Below, in pieces: positions 1 to 7,507 of a stretch of 64,000 bases of DNA (position 1 is the stretch's first letter; each line of letters begins with the position of its first letter). Source of the DNA: CAWJTN01 sp963845895. Lineage in GTDB: Bacteria > Patescibacteriota > Microgenomatia > UBA1406 > GWC2-37-13. The notes beneath the pieces were generated by a model, which did no database searches, was not told the origin of the DNA, and saw only the letters and a list, made by a program, of their open reading frames with translations. The stretch spans positions 434,001 through 498,000 of the forward strand of contig CAWJTN010000001.1 of NCBI GenBank assembly GCA_963845895.1, written 5' to 3'. The position numbers and the translations under genes are program-made.

Positions 1-79
1 TTGTAACCTGGAGAATGGAACATTTTGGGTTGGGATTACAGGATCAAAGGAGTCTAACCCGATACGCTCAGGGCTGTAG
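1..79 (+). CDS. C-terminal end of an unidentified protein (5' end outside window)
   Basis: Frame 2 stays open from the window edge to a TAG at 77-79 and reads 25 residues that look coding (ending GTFWVGITGSKESNPIRSGL). The last few codons run into a degenerate copy of the CCTGAGC-type repeat, so the original C-terminus may have been replaced by repeat sequence. No family can be named from so short a tail. Confidence 0.45.
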   Translation, partial: CNLENGTFWVGITGSKESNPIRSGL

Positions 80-107
80 CCGTAATTTATAGCGAGTCGA
101 AGGATAA
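61..107. repeat. Degenerate CCTGAGCGAAGTCGAAGGA-family repeat, left of the GIY-YIG gene
   Basis: The stretch contains CGCTCAGG (inverted half) and, about 20 nt on, GCGAGTCGAAGGAT (direct half, one base short of the full-length copies at 49011 and 49830). Its GAAGGA (99-104) lies 6 nt before the ATG at 111 and can serve as a Shine-Dalgarno for the nuclease gene. Confidence 0.5.
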
Positions 108-110
108 AAT

Positions 111-362
111 ATGCCTTATTATTTCTACATTGCCCGTTGTTCAGATAATTCTCTTTATTGTGGTCAGACTAACAATCTTGAAACACGGATTAAAGAACAC
201 AATTCTTCAAAAAACCGAGGAGCAAAATACACCAGAATTCGTAAACCAGTAAAACTAATATATTCTGAAGAATGCTCAACTCTCCAACAAGCTATGAAGC
301 GAGAGTGGCAAGTTAAAAAATGGGCAAAAGCCAAAAAGGAGGCTTTAGTAAAAAAGATTTAA
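111..362 (+). CDS. GIY-YIG nuclease domain protein, UPF0213/URI-like (83 aa)
   Basis: A small single-domain GIY-YIG protein. The opening YYFYIARCSDNSLYCGQT is the GIY-YIG strand pair (YIA ... YCG variant), followed by the conserved Arg in NLETRIKEHN and the typical end with Lys-rich KREWQVKKW. Length is normal for the stand-alone UPF0213 group, whose cellular role is uncertain. By family it could nick or cut DNA. Repeat-derived sequence flanks it on both sides (61-107 and 394-449, the halves facing opposite ways). The start is chosen because the repeat supplies GAAGGA 6 nt upstream. Confidence 0.85.
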   Translation: MPYYFYIARCSDNSLYCGQTNNLETRIKEHNSSKNRGAKYTRIRKPVKLIYSEECSTLQQAMKREWQVKKWAKAKKEALVKKI

Positions 363-545
363 AATTGTTAAAAAGGCTTTAAGTTTAAATCGAAGAACTA
401 TAGTTCTGAGTGGTTCGACTTCGCCAAGTCAAACTTGGCTTCGCTCACTATTATAATCAATACTTCATTTCATTCAGTGTAAACAACCAGTGCCAAGTGG
501 AGCAATCCAAATTCCTTTAGATACAACCGGTACTACTCCATCAAC
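363..545. repeat. Intergenic repeat: 14-bp palindrome, 7-bp hairpin, inverted CCTGAGC-family halves, gene-tail remnant
   Basis: From 394 to 407 is a perfect palindrome (AGAACTA and its complement). Then GTTCGACTTCGCC and GGCTTCGCTCAC bracket a perfect hairpin (GCCAAGT-CAA-ACTTGGC, 423-439); together this is the inverted CCTGAGCGAAG...GTCGAA motif with a hairpin inserted. At 461-500 a segment (CAGTGTAAACAACCA) recurs at 4640-4654. Frame 490-549 reads PSGAIQIPLDTTGTTPST then stop, possibly the tail of a lost gene. No complete gene is seen here. Confidence 0.5.
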
Positions 546-1910
546 TTAATGGGTAAATTTATCCAGCAAAAGTTGGGTTAATTCCATATCATTACCTTCC
601 AGTCCAAGAGCCCATATACCGACTCCGGAAAGATTCTTTCTGTTTATGAGGTCATATTTAGATCCCAGAGACCGAACATTTTCATAGTGAACAACATGTG
701 ATTGTCCTGTGTCGTCAATATAGCTATACCAAGGAGTTTGACTGTCATTATCCCAAACAATTTTTTTACCTCTGGTTATGTCATTGGCTTCAGCGTAAGA
801 GAGAATTTTTACTTCGCTGCCTTTTTTTACCGCTGCGTTTTTGCTTTGATTTTCAGTGATCCAGTCATATCCATAGTAAGGGACCGCCAAAATAATTTTC
901 TCAGCCGGAATTTGCTCCAGAAAATTATTTATCATTCCCGACAGCGAATTTTCATAACCGGAGAGCGGGGCTATTGGTCCGGCAGAGTTTGATTGGGGTG
1001 TAAAAAAATCATACCCCATAACAATAATATCGTCACTGTGATTGCTTAGATACGGAATGTCCCATAACTGATTTATAGTTGCCGCAGTAACATAAACAGA
1101 TATGTTTAGTGTAGTTTTCGATCCTTGACTTTTGAGAGCATCGTTAAGCGTGCTCATTAAAACCGAGAATTTATCCCTTATTTTTGTATCCGGTATCCCG
1201 GTATACTCAAAATCTATATTCACTCCGTCCAAATTGTGGGAGTTTACTTGATATAGAACCGTATTCAAAAAGTGCTGGGACGATTCGGATGAGGAAACTA
1301 ATTTTTCAATTGTATCGTTGTTAAATGATTTGAATGTAACAAATATTTTTATTTTGTTTTTTTTGGCTTGATCAAGAAAGGCTTTTAAATTAATATCGTT
1401 TTGCCAGATATCGTATGGGTTAAAAGAATCTCTTTGGACGCCGTTGAGAATCTGGCCGTCGCCGTTTATTTCTAAACCGAAATAACTTAAAGACGTCAGC
1501 ATGCGAGTATCAATGCTCTTTAGGTTGGGGATCATCCAATAAGGGAGGTAGCCGAAAACATCTTTTTTTATCGGGCCATTCATAGTCAGATTGAAATTTT
1601 CCGGAAGATTGAAATATTTTTTATCAATATATACTACCTGCTGGCTGATGTATATGGAGTTTGTATACTGAACCGGAGCGGCGACGATGGCCTGAACAGA
1701 ATTTTGAGTCACCGCTTTCTGCGGCATGGTTTTGCTTTTTTCTTTAGTTCTCTCGTTCAAAAAATAAGCAAGACCCAGAGTGATGATAAGAGTCACAACG
1801 AGAAAATGAGTGAATAAGTCAAGCTCGACAAGAACCTGCAAAAAATTCCTTTTTTTTGGAACAGGAATTTTCAGAGGTGTAAAATTTATCGGGGTATATG
1901 TTTGCTCCAT
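546..1910 (-). CDS. Membrane-anchored glycoside hydrolase family 18 protein (454 aa)
   Basis: A GH18 chitinase/spore-germination-YaaH-like catalytic domain held outside the cell by an N-terminal membrane segment (about residues 32-52). The catalytic signature DGVNIDFE (DxxDxDxE, the last Glu being the acid) is intact. Other family marks are DVFGYLPYW near the start of the barrel, a VMGYDF strand and ILAVPYYGYDW. The likely substrate is a beta-1,4 GlcNAc-containing glycan such as peptidoglycan or chitin; specificity cannot be read. The ATG at 1910 is preferred over upstream in-frame starts because TATACT lies 6 nt before it. Confidence 0.88.
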   Translation of the reverse strand: MEQTYTPINFTPLKIPVPKKRNFLQVLVELDLFTHFLVVTLIITLGLAYFLNERTKEKSKTMPQKAVTQNSVQAIVAAPVQYTNSIYISQQVVYIDKKYFNLPENFNLTMNGPIKKDVFGYLPYWMIPNLKSIDTRMLTSLSYFGLEINGDGQILNGVQRDSFNPYDIWQNDINLKAFLDQAKKNKIKIFVTFKSFNNDTIEKLVSSSESSQHFLNTVLYQVNSHNLDGVNIDFEYTGIPDTKIRDKFSVLMSTLNDALKSQGSKTTLNISVYVTAATINQLWDIPYLSNHSDDIIVMGYDFFTPQSNSAGPIAPLSGYENSLSGMINNFLEQIPAEKIILAVPYYGYDWITENQSKNAAVKKGSEVKILSYAEANDITRGKKIVWDNDSQTPWYSYIDDTGQSHVVHYENVRSLGSKYDLINRKNLSGVGIWALGLEGNDMELTQLLLDKFTH

Positions 1911-2316
1911 AATTACAGTATAATATAATTTCCAGATGAAAATAAAACTCATAGCAATGATTTTTTCATACCTGTCCTTTGGCATCTCAGGAAGGTAAGG
2001 AGACGAACACAACTAATTTTTACTAATAGTATCTCTAGCGTTCTGAAAGAATCTGTAGTCGCAATAATACTTATTGGTTTTGGAGGTTGGATAAGCGAAA
2101 GGCAAGCAGGAAAATCTTCAAATCATAAATAGTGTGCAGACAAGTAATAAGTTCCCACATAGTCACAACCAGAGCCAGCCAAAAAGAGAGGCTTCCACAA
2201 AAAGAAGTGTCCACAAAACGGTGGGTTTTGATTGGTACCATTCGGCACCTTGCTCCACCAGGAGCAAGTGACGAATGTACCGTATTAATAAAGTCAGTTT
2301 GTGTTATATTTAATAT
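1911..2316. other. Intergenic region with GH18 promoter and a long imperfect hairpin (2234-2281)
   Basis: The minus-strand promoter of the GH18 gene lies at the left edge. At 2234-2281 two arms (GGTACCATTCGGCACCTTGC and its near complement) can pair over about 20 bp with two bulged bases and one mismatch around an ACCA loop. There is no T run after it, so it is not a classic terminator. The right edge carries TATATT 6 nt before the ATG at 2317. No gene was found. Confidence 0.5.
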
Positions 2317-3507
2317 ATGGATGCTTCACCGCCATCTCCAGTGTTATCAAATAAAAACAAATATCTTTCCAAATTAATTGATAAATATCCTAAGTTTTTT
2401 GTTTTTGTAAAAAAGTACACATTTACAATTTTATTTTTTGTCTCTGTCGTCGTAATTATTACTATTGCCAGCCTTAATTATTTTTTGACTACCTCTAACA
2501 ATTCTACTTCTCAAAAAACTGGAATCGCCCCTCAAAAAATAAGTACAATTTCTGAATCTACCAATGATAATAATTTACTTAAAACCGCTTGTGCTAATGC
2601 TTTGGCTGACTATCCCGAATGGACTAAAGCTGACACCGATTTAATCATTTGGGAAAATCCTGATAAAAGCTTTAATTTCCGTAATTCTCCGGAAGATGTA
2701 TCGGTTAAATTAACTAGTCCAGTTCCTCCTATAGAGACATTGGCCGATATGGATTTTATAGGGCTAAACGAAATTAGCTATGTAACAACTAAAAACAATA
2801 ATTGGAAAATAAACACACTCAAATTAAATGGTATGAATGCTCCTAACAATTCCTTGGTTTATGAAAAAACAGAAGCAGTTTCCTTTATAAACACTTCTCC
2901 AATTAGCAGAAACGAATATGTTGTTCTTACCGTCAATGGAAACAAGGGTGTTTTAAAATATATAAATACAAACGGCCCTAAGGAGGAAATTATATTAGAA
3001 ATACCCTCTATAAACACTGAAAAGCTTAAATTAACAGTATCCCCAAAAGGAACTTATTCTTATTTGCTTCAAAACAATAGTTTAATATTTTTCGAAATCG
3101 CTACAAAAAAACAGATAGAAAAAGTTGATTTTATTAACAGTGCTGTTTGGGTTGGAAATGCTTATGTACTATATTCAGGTTCTGAGGGAACTTTTGTTTA
3201 TAATGTCAAAACTAAAGAAAAAAGCAAACTAGACAAGATAGGTTCTGTTTCAGCTTTAACTTTTAACCCTAAAAGCAATGGAATAATTGCTTTTAATGAA
3301 GGCGGCAACACTAAGGTTGTCGATTGTCAAACATGGCAGATTTTAAACACAGGACAAGGGGCAGAATTAAAAACTTTAACTAGCGAAAAGACAGCTATAA
3401 CCCAAAAGGGAGACCAATTCGGCTACTGGAGATTTAAGAATGCTGATTGGGGGGTTAAAATTCTTGAAAATAAATCAAAGTTCGTAACTGTTTGGCAAAG
3501 ATATTAG
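2317..3507 (+). CDS. Membrane-anchored extracellular protein, possible beta-propeller (396 aa)
   Basis: No family recognised with certainty. A short cytoplasmic N-terminus is followed by one membrane segment (about residues 36-58), a Ser/Thr-rich linker and an extracytoplasmic domain of repeated beta strands. Phrases such as KGTYSYLLQNNSLIFFEIAT and NPKSNGIIAFNEGGNTKVVD resemble WD40/TolB-like blades. Probably a surface sensor or structural protein (inference). The start is set by TATATT 6 nt upstream, giving a leaderless transcript. Gene 3737-4516 downstream has the same anchored layout. Confidence 0.65.
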   Translation: MDASPPSPVLSNKNKYLSKLIDKYPKFFVFVKKYTFTILFFVSVVVIITIASLNYFLTTSNNSTSQKTGIAPQKISTISESTNDNNLLKTACANALADYPEWTKADTDLIIWENPDKSFNFRNSPEDVSVKLTSPVPPIETLADMDFIGLNEISYVTTKNNNWKINTLKLNGMNAPNNSLVYEKTEAVSFINTSPISRNEYVVLTVNGNKGVLKYINTNGPKEEIILEIPSINTEKLKLTVSPKGTYSYLLQNNSLIFFEIATKKQIEKVDFINSAVWVGNAYVLYSGSEGTFVYNVKTKEKSKLDKIGSVSALTFNPKSNGIIAFNEGGNTKVVDCQTWQILNTGQGAELKTLTSEKTAITQKGDQFGYWRFKNADWGVKILENKSKFVTVWQRY

Positions 3508-3736
3508 ATAAAAAAATACGAGTTTTTCCATCGTATCTCAGACAACACTGCATAATTTATTGAAGCGTAAGCAAGAGCGGGAATCTCAATATAATATTTT
3601 ATAAAATAGGTTCGAACTTCGTCTACGCTCCGCAGCAAATAGAACTTTAGACTATCAAGACAATCTAAATTAATAAACAATCTTCGGATATTTTAACCCG
3701 CTAATTCAGTTTAAGCAATTTGATATACTGAAAACA

Positions 3737-4516
3737 ATGGATGAAGAAGAATCTCTGCAAAATAAAATAGATCAAATTTTACCTCCTCAAAAACCATTAG
3801 ATACAAGGAATTTCTTTCAAAGAAATAAAACCCTATTAATAATAATATTTGTTGTTTTGCTATTTTTGTATATTACTGTAAATATTTATATAAAAAATTC
3901 GCTTAAAAATTTAAATTTAACTTCTGGTATTCAGCTATCTCCAACCATCATCATAAACTCATCACCTACACCTCAGAATATGCTTAATAATGTTGGAGAA
4001 AATAACACTCAGGGGTGGCAGAAAGGGATCTACACTCCTTATCCAATAGAAAAGAATAGTGTTTCGTTTACCTATTTTTATCCATCTTCTTTTATAAACA
4101 AACCTGGTTCACAAAGTCTTCATATAGACAAAATTACACAACAAAATTCTAGTCAACCAGGTGGAGAAGGATTAGATATATCACTCTCTGCATCAAGTAA
4201 TATATCGTTTGATGATATGAAGACAATGGATTTGCAGGCATTAGATGGCCAATTAACCAATCCTAGTAAATCTACGACCGAATTTACTACTACGTCTCGA
4301 TTAAACGGTCAAGAAATTATAGTTAAAGGAAGCCTAAGTGATCATACCCAAATAAAAGCAGTTTACCTATTGATTCATACAGGAAAAAGGGGGGATAACG
4401 GACAAGAAGTTTATATTATCGTAGATGGAATTTATCGTTATGACGAAAAGGGACTTTATCTTAATTCAGGCAAAGACGATATTATAGAAAATATTACCAA
4501 AACGATCAGTTTATAG
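3737..4516 (+). CDS. Membrane-anchored extracellular protein of unknown function (259 aa)
   Basis: Residues 1-30 are polar, residues about 31-50 (LLIIIFVVLLFLYITVNIYI) form one membrane helix, and a Ser/Pro/Thr linker leads to a beta-rich extracytoplasmic domain of about 170 residues. I do not recognise the domain. TATACT lies 7 nt before the ATG. The gene stands alone, 229 bp after its similarly built neighbour; the gap holds a repeat-like GGTTCGAACTTCG...CGCAG segment (about 3610-3636). Confidence 0.6.
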   Translation: MDEEESLQNKIDQILPPQKPLDTRNFFQRNKTLLIIIFVVLLFLYITVNIYIKNSLKNLNLTSGIQLSPTIIINSSPTPQNMLNNVGENNTQGWQKGIYTPYPIEKNSVSFTYFYPSSFINKPGSQSLHIDKITQQNSSQPGGEGLDISLSASSNISFDDMKTMDLQALDGQLTNPSKSTTEFTTTSRLNGQEIIVKGSLSDHTQIKAVYLLIHTGKRGDNGQEVYIIVDGIYRYDEKGLYLNSGKDDIIENITKTISL

Positions 4517-4775
4517 AGCGAAGATTTAAAAATAATAATAGTTTTCTACTCTAAATAATGTATTCTAAGATAATTTTCCATGTAAAAAGTTCCCACACTA
4601 TAGTCCTGAACGAAGTTGAAGGATAGTCACTTCATTCTTCAGTGTAAACAACCAATGTCAGCTAAATCTTTAGGTTGTCAGATTAATCTTTCTAGCACCA
4701 AGTGAATTGGAGATAGAGTTTCTTGACATAAAGCATCTCATTATTGATTAGGCTGATAAATATAAGAATTGCCTT
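4517..4775. repeat. Intergenic region with a diverged CCTGAGC-family repeat and the CAGTGTAAACAACCA repeat
   Basis: TCCTGAACGAAGTTGAAGGAT (about 4602-4622) differs from the exact copies at 49011 and 49830 by two bases. CAGTGTAAACAACCA (4640-4654) matches a segment at 475-489. A TTGACA lies near 4722 but has no good -10 or gene downstream on that strand. No gene was found. Confidence 0.5.
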
Positions 4776-5594
4776 TTATTTTAATTGCTTGCTTTTATGT
4801 CTCTGTTTTGCTAGCTGATAAATTATTCCATAAGAATTTTCTATTTTTTCTCTTAACTGTTTTTTTACATGTCTTATTGTTTCATCATAATCGTACTCCA
4901 TTGCAGGTCGTATTTGACCATGTTCACTATGATATTCTGGTTTTTTCAAAACAAGTACTTTTTTCAGCATTGGATCAACGACAGTATCTGCTCCCAAATA
5001 TTCTCTGATAAGTTCCGGCTCAGTCATTTGTCCGTAGATTACTTCATATGGATCGACTATATTGCCTTGAACTATATCGAGCACTGTTCCTACGGCCTGT
5101 ACTAAGGAAGGTGCGGCTGGAATATTGTCTTTTTCGTTTGCGTAAACTCTTACGTAATCATCATGAAGTTGAAAGGTATAAGTCTGGGTAGTAACCATAG
5201 TAAAGCCCGGATCCGTTAATGTGTATAATTTATCTTGTGAAGGAGCGTATTGGACTTCGCTTTCAATCCTTGATCCTTGAGTTGTTTCTATTTCTACATG
5301 ACGGGCTATAAGATCTTTTCCTGAATAATCTCTTTGAAGTTCTCCTACCTTTACTGCTGTATATTCATCAATCACTGGATTATATAGAGCTGTAGAGAAT
5401 CCTTTCTGTGTTTGACCAATATCAACTCCTATCGCACGAGCAACATTTGTAACTCTGCTAATAATTAATTCAGCTGCCGCATAGGCATCATTATTATTTC
5501 TTCTGTTGTACATCTCCCAATAATCGCCGGCATTTTGAATAGGTTGACCTAGTGGATATTGTTCTTCGCCTACATGAATAAATTCTGCAGCCAT
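4776..5594 (-). CDS. Hypothetical cytosolic protein (272 aa)
   Basis: No recognised domain, signal peptide or membrane segment. The protein is acidic and helix-rich toward the C-terminus (ETIRHVKKQLREKIENSYGI). The ATG at 5594 is preferred over a TTG two codons upstream because TATAAT ends 5 nt before it. It stands alone between repeat-bearing spacers and could be lineage-specific. Confidence 0.6.
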   Translation of the reverse strand: MAAEFIHVGEEQYPLGQPIQNAGDYWEMYNRRNNNDAYAAAELIISRVTNVARAIGVDIGQTQKGFSTALYNPVIDEYTAVKVGELQRDYSGKDLIARHVEIETTQGSRIESEVQYAPSQDKLYTLTDPGFTMVTTQTYTFQLHDDYVRVYANEKDNIPAAPSLVQAVGTVLDIVQGNIVDPYEVIYGQMTEPELIREYLGADTVVDPMLKKVLVLKKPEYHSEHGQIRPAMEYDYDETIRHVKKQLREKIENSYGIIYQLAKQRHKSKQLK

Positions 5595-5702
5595 GGCCAA
5601 TTATACTATAGGTTTATAAATAAATCAAATATCTTAGACTTCTTGTAATCTGAATTTAAACAGATTCTAGCACTATCCAATTCCTGCAACTAATTATCCT
5701 AA

Positions 5703-5975
5703 GGTTCCAAACCACTTCAGCTTATTGGAATGCTTAGAACTTCTTGGTATAATCTTCCAATGAATAAAGCTCTCAAAAAAAATAATATTCAAGTAGTTGA
5801 TCTTTGTGGGTTTGACACTGATTGTTGTGTTTTGGCAACAGCGTATGATTTATTTGATTTAGGAATAAAACCAGTTGTTTTAGAAAATCTTACTTGGTCA
5901 ACTTCAAAAGATCAGCTTCACAAGTCAGCGATCAAGATGCTAAATAGGAATATCGGTTTTGTAGAGAGAGTTTGA
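5703..5975 (+). pseudogene. 5'-truncated isochorismatase-like cysteine hydrolase
   Basis: Only the C-terminal half of the fold is present: the cis-peptide/catalytic-Cys segment DLCGFDTDCCVLATAYDLFDLG and the last helices. The N-terminal Asp and the central Lys of the catalytic triad are absent. Similarity to the family (TSWYNLPMNKALKK) begins before the ATG at 5760, so the fragment continues upstream without a start. TTGGAA (5725-5730), 17 bp, TATAAT (5748-5753) and the ATG 6 nt on form a good leaderless promoter, so a 71-residue piece from 5760 could still be expressed. Decay is the simpler reading. Confidence 0.6.
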
Positions 5976-6128
5976 CTTCTACATAGAGTGAATTCCCATA
6001 TAATTTCCCACTCCGCCGATTTTATGGTATACTACTTAAATATAGTATGATTTTGCTTGAATGATCGGTTTCTTCTCTTTCTTTCTTATGATCAACAACT
6101 TCACACTACTATAAATTTAATTATAAAA

Positions 6129-6419
6129 ATGTCTAAAAAAATATACATAGGTAGGATATCGACCAAAACAAATGAAGAGAAACTTATGAAACATTTTTCC
6201 CAAGCTGGAAAAATAGTATCAATAAAAATCGTACAAGGTATAAATCCAAATAAGCATACAGGCTACGGATATGTCGTGATGAGCAATGAACAGGAAACAA
6301 ATGACGCGATTAACAAACTCAATAACTCTGACTTGGATGGGAATAGATTAATCGTGAAAGAAGCCCATTTTCTAGATCAAGATAGAAGACCTAATTACTA
6401 CTACAGACGTCGAAAGTAA
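6129..6419 (+). CDS. RRM-domain RNA-binding protein (96 aa)
   Basis: One RNA recognition motif. RNP2 is IYIGRI at the N-terminus and RNP1 is TGYGYVVM near the middle, with a basic Arg/Tyr-rich tail. This resembles the small Rbp/cold-inducible RRM proteins of cyanobacteria and CPR bacteria, which bind single-stranded RNA. The start at 6129 matches the RRM start; an in-frame upstream ATG would add an unrelated leader. A possible promoter (TATACT near 6028) gives an mRNA leader of about 95 nt. First of three tightly packed genes ending in a second RRM gene. Confidence 0.85.
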   Translation: MSKKIYIGRISTKTNEEKLMKHFSQAGKIVSIKIVQGINPNKHTGYGYVVMSNEQETNDAINKLNNSDLDGNRLIVKEAHFLDQDRRPNYYYRRRK

Positions 6420-6427
6420 TATTACAT

Positions 6428-6673
6428 ATGAATAAAGATTTCAAAAGTTACTGCTCTCGCTGCGGAAAAGAAAGAGTGATCTCAAAGGAATGGAAAGAAA
6501 AAGTGGGGATGAGCATAGTAGAAATTACAGAACGTTCCTGTCCTGATAAAAAATGTCAAAAAATAATTGATAAAGAATTAGCCAGAGCAAAGAAAAAAAG
6601 ATTAGATGCTGAAGAAAAACGTAAAAATAACATTAGAAATAAAAAAAAAGTTATAAAAAAAGCAAGGAGGTGA
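6428..6673 (+). CDS. Small zinc-ribbon-like basic protein (81 aa)
   Basis: Two Cys pairs (CSRC near residue 9 and CPDKKC near residue 38) can bind one zinc ion; the rest is a very Lys/Arg-rich helix, so RNA or ribosome binding is likely (inference). It begins 8 nt after the first RRM gene and its stop overlaps the Shine-Dalgarno of the second. I know no named family for it. Confidence 0.7.
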   Translation: MNKDFKSYCSRCGKERVISKEWKEKVGMSIVEITERSCPDKKCQKIIDKELARAKKKRLDAEEKRKNNIRNKKKVIKKARR

Positions 6674-6674
6674 T
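6664..6674 (+). promoter_or_regulatory. Full-length Shine-Dalgarno (AAGGAGGTGAT) for the second RRM gene
   Basis: Eleven bases complementary to the canonical 3' end of 16S rRNA, 6 nt before the ATG at 6681, overlapping the stop codon of the zinc-ribbon gene. It is one of the few strong ribosome binding sites in the window. Confidence 0.85.
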
Positions 6675-6680
6675 TAGATA

Positions 6681-6992
6681 ATGGATAAAAAGAAATTATA
6701 TGTAGGTAATCTTCCATGGTCTTTAAATGACCAATCATTAAAGGAAATGTTCTCTCCATTTGGTGAAGTGACAGAAGCTGTGGTTATTATGGATAAATAC
6801 ACCAGCCGTTCGAAAGGATTCGGATTTGTGACATTTGCCAATGAAGCCGACGCTGAAAAAGCAATTGCAGAAATGGCAAATAAGGAGGTCGAAGGCAGGA
6901 AAATCGTTGTAAATGTCGCCAGACCCAGAGAAGAAAGGTCAAATAGCGGAGGCGGCAACTATCGAAAAGATTACAACCGAAGAAGATTTTAA
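6681..6992 (+). CDS. RRM-domain RNA-binding protein (103 aa)
   Basis: One RRM with textbook motifs: RNP2 LYVGNLPW at residues 6-13 and RNP1 KGFGFVTF near residue 46, then a Gly/Arg-rich tail (SGGGNYRKDYNRRRF). It is closely similar to glycine-rich cyanobacterial Rbp proteins, which bind RNA and are often cold-induced. The strong Shine-Dalgarno suggests high expression. Last gene of the RRM/zinc-ribbon/RRM unit. Confidence 0.9.
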   Translation: MDKKKLYVGNLPWSLNDQSLKEMFSPFGEVTEAVVIMDKYTSRSKGFGFVTFANEADAEKAIAEMANKEVEGRKIVVNVARPREERSNSGGGNYRKDYNRRRF

Positions 6993-7006
6993 TTATAGAG
7001 AATTAT

Positions 7007-7038
7007 AAAAAAACTCAGAGTCTTTTGGGACTCTGAGT
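7007..7038 (-). terminator. Intrinsic terminator, minus strand
   Basis: A perfect 9-bp stem (CTCAGAGTC and complement) with a 6-nt loop, followed on the minus strand by seven T. It ends the typA/7193-7504 transcript. Confidence 0.8.
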
Positions 7039-7040
7039 AG

Positions 7041-7147
7041 AAAAGGTGTAATGTTTTAACAACCCGTGTATGATGTTGGTGTAGTTGTTTATATGACAAT
7101 CACCTTTTTTGCTTAAGATGCGACAATACCCTGAGTTGTGCATCTTA
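7041..7147 (+). other. Two stacked RNA hairpins after the RRM operon; first ends in a T run
   Basis: AAAAGGTG (7041-7048) pairs with CACCTTTT (7101-7108) around a 52-nt loop holding a second stem (AACAAC with GTTGTT); TTTTTT ends this unit at 7110, so it can terminate the RRM transcript. Directly after it, TAAGATGCGACAA pairs with TTGTGCATCTTA (7114-7147, 12 bp with one bulged G). The arrangement could be a terminator plus a small structured RNA. Confidence 0.5.
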
Positions 7148-7192
7148 TAAATAATTTAGTCGTTATTTCTGAATGAAAGCTGAAAAAAGAAT

Positions 7193-7504
7193 TTACTCTT
7201 TGGATTTTAAAAGAAGATCTCTATATAAAAACAATCCGCCGTAAAAAATAACAGGAAGATAGATTCCCCATACTGCGTTGGCTCTTACGCCGTCGACATA
7301 TTTAGATGACTCGTCTGTGACCGTTGCTACACAAGCCATCTGTTTCGCTACCTTCCAATCAACATTTCTGCAACTATTCTGCATATCATCAAATCTTTTC
7401 ATTTGGCTTTGATAGGTAGGAATTTTTATTATCAAAAATAGCAGATTTACTGCAGTAACTATGTTTACTATCCATTTAAGAAGTTTCCACAAAAGATCTC
7501 TCAT
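7193..7504 (-). CDS. Small two-helix membrane protein (103 aa)
   Basis: Two predicted membrane helices (about residues 11-28 and 80-97) flank a short loop with two Cys. No family recognised. The ATG lies 3 nt after the stop of typA, so it is the second gene of that transcript and ends at the terminator at 7007-7038. Confidence 0.65.
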   Translation of the reverse strand: MRDLLWKLLKWIVNIVTAVNLLFLIIKIPTYQSQMKRFDDMQNSCRNVDWKVAKQMACVATVTDESSKYVDGVRANAVWGIYLPVIFYGGLFLYRDLLLKSKE

Positions 7505-7507
7505 AAA

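Noticed and set aside
490..549. Short open frame PSGAIQIPLDTTGTTPST before a stop
   Set aside because: Looks like a gene tail but no start or body is found upstream; noted only as a remnant.
4769..5105. Plus-strand open frames opposite 4776-5594
   Set aside because: Shadow frames of the minus-strand gene; no start signal and composition follows the opposite strand.
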